A stretch of DNA of 6,859 nt from Planctomycetes bacterium RBG_13_46_10 (GTDB taxonomy: Bacteria > Planctomycetota > Phycisphaerae > Sedimentisphaerales > Anaerobacaceae). This document shows, one piece after another, positions 6,075 to 6,859 of this stretch (positions are counted from its first letter, which is position 1; every line of letters starts with the position of its first letter). The notes under the pieces were generated by a model. That model did not search any database, was not told the origin of the DNA, and saw only the letters and a program-made list of their open reading frames with translations. The stretch is from positions 1,064-7,922 of the forward strand of contig MHYD01000002.1 in the NCBI GenBank assembly GCA_001824645.1. Direction: 5' to 3'. A program made the translations under genes and the position numbers.

Positions 6075-6115
6075 GTCACTCGTCTCTCAGATCAGGATCA
6101 CGGGTGACGAGTCAC
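6075..6115. terminator. Inverted repeat between convergent genes, probable shared terminator
   Basis: GTCACTCGTC (6075-6084) and GACGAGTCAC (6106-6115) pair over 10 bases with one mismatch and a 21-base loop. The structure begins six bases after the transporter stop, and its right arm lies in the last codons of the fucosidase gene. There is no clear T-tract, so termination is inferred from position. It is built from a related CTCGTCA-like unit and may be a dispersed repeat. Confidence 0.5.
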
Positions 6116-6859
6116 GGGGCTTGGCGGGGCGTAGTATAGGCCAAAGTCGGAAATAGTCGGACAGACACGGCAGTTTAGAATTTGTAAACGTACTTTTTGG
6201 GCGGTGACATCGGCAAAACGCAGCAGCCGCTTGTAGCCGATTGTTGTGCCGCGGGCAAGTTCCTTCCAGGCACTGCCGTCCCATGCTTCAAGTACAAATC
6301 CATCGACTCTTTGGCCAATCTTTATATACTCAGCTAACTCGGCCACGTTGAAGGTTGTAGGTTTGCCGAGGTCTAATTCGATGGAAGCAGAAGTTGTCCA
6401 ATCATCCGTAGTCCAATAGGTTTGCGTGTCACCATCGACAATTTTGTCTGGGTCATAAATGCCCGTTTTGCCTTTTACGTGTGATGATGTAGTCTGCGTG
6501 CCGAGAGCAAAGTCCGTGACGAATGTAGCATCGAGAACCTTGCGGAACTCCTGGAGCCGCTTGCCGTCATTTTCGTGGATAAGGCCGCGCCGGTCCGGCG
6601 GCAGGTTGAGCAAAAGAACGCTGTTGCGGCCGACGGAATTAAAGTAGATGTCCAGCAGTTTTTCAACCGATTTGACCTTGTCGTCCTGACTGGCGTGATA
6701 AAACCAGCCCGGGCGGATTGAGACATCTGTCTCAGCCGGGTACCAGATGAGATTGCTTCCGTCGCCGAGTGCTTTTAGGCTGCCCAAATCTCTTTGGGTT
6801 TGGCTGATGAAATCGAAGAGCTTGTTATTTCGGTTGACAACACTCCATTCGCTTTCGCG
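6098..6859 (-). CDS. GH29 alpha-L-fucosidase, C-terminal part with F5/8 type C domain
   Basis: The minus strand is open from the right edge to the TGA at 6100-6098: 253 residues, 5'-truncated. GH29 enzymes hydrolyse terminal alpha-L-fucose from glycans, usually outside the cytoplasm. Residues 1-113 of the visible part are the end of the catalytic barrel and linker: WYPAETDVSIRPGWFYH (39-55), then DIYFNSVGRNSVLLLNLPPD (70-89) and RGLIHENDG. This is a classic GH29 signature. The nucleophile Asp lies upstream and off the window; E43 of PAE is an acid/base candidate. Residues about 125-244 form an F5/8 type C (CBM32-like) carbohydrate-binding domain, with IVDGDTQTYW, SIELDLGKPTTFNVAELAEYI, GFVLEAWDGSAWKELA and a final ISDFGLYYA. 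The last residues VTRHP are encoded by an inverted repeat. A TTG at 6787 is only an internal codon. Signal peptide and start are not in view. Confidence 0.93.
   Translation of the reverse strand, partial: RESEWSVVNRNNKLFDFISQTQRDLGSLKALGDGSNLIWYPAETDVSIRPGWFYHASQDDKVKSVEKLLDIYFNSVGRNSVLLLNLPPDRRGLIHENDGKRLQEFRKVLDATFVTDFALGTQTTSSHVKGKTGIYDPDKIVDGDTQTYWTTDDWTTSASIELDLGKPTTFNVAELAEYIKIGQRVDGFVLEAWDGSAWKELARGTTIGYKRLLRFADVTAQKVRLQILNCRVCPTISDFGLYYAPPSPVTRHP

Overview
The window looks like part of a polysaccharide-degrading bacterium, most likely a planctomycete of the Phycisphaerae type. This is an inference from gene style: a secreted beta-sandwich repeat protein, a GH29 fucosidase with an F5/8-type C domain, a Gfo/Idh/MocA dehydrogenase paired with a TIM-barrel sugar isomerase, and dispersed short palindromic repeats between and inside genes. 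No rRNA, tRNA or other phylogenetic marker is present, so the assignment is tentative.

Layout. (1) Bases 1-1095, minus strand: the N-terminal 365 codons of an exported protein with a signal peptide and tandem units of exactly 202 residues; it runs off the left edge. (2) Bases 1096-1845: a gene-poor AT-rich spacer with several hairpins and no convincing gene. (3) Bases 1846-6069, plus strand: a compact four-gene set reading PIG-L-type deacetylase, Gfo/Idh/MocA oxidoreductase, TIM-barrel sugar isomerase/epimerase, and a NupG-like MFS transporter, with gaps of 40, 78 and 26 bases. (4) Bases 6098-6859, minus strand: the C-terminal 253 residues of a GH29 alpha-L-fucosidase, convergent with the transporter and running off the right edge.

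How the genes may work together (inference). The fucosidase releases fucose or trims fucosylated glycans outside the cytoplasm. The MFS protein imports a small polar glycoside or nucleoside. The deacetylase, NAD(P)-dependent dehydrogenase and isomerase could then de-N-acetylate, oxidise and rearrange the sugar in the cytoplasm. The substrate cannot be read from the sequence.

The most striking signal is a family of short palindromic elements built from a 7-base unit, CTCGATN. One copy lies in frame inside the deacetylase gene, a second encodes that gene's C-terminus and runs into the next gap, and a third fills the gap after the oxidoreductase. The in-gene and third copies match 24 of 25 bases in one arm, in opposite orientation. 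The unit has no stop codon in any frame on either strand, so it can sit inside coding sequence. It recalls the Rickettsia palindromic elements in behaviour, but not in sequence as far as I can tell.
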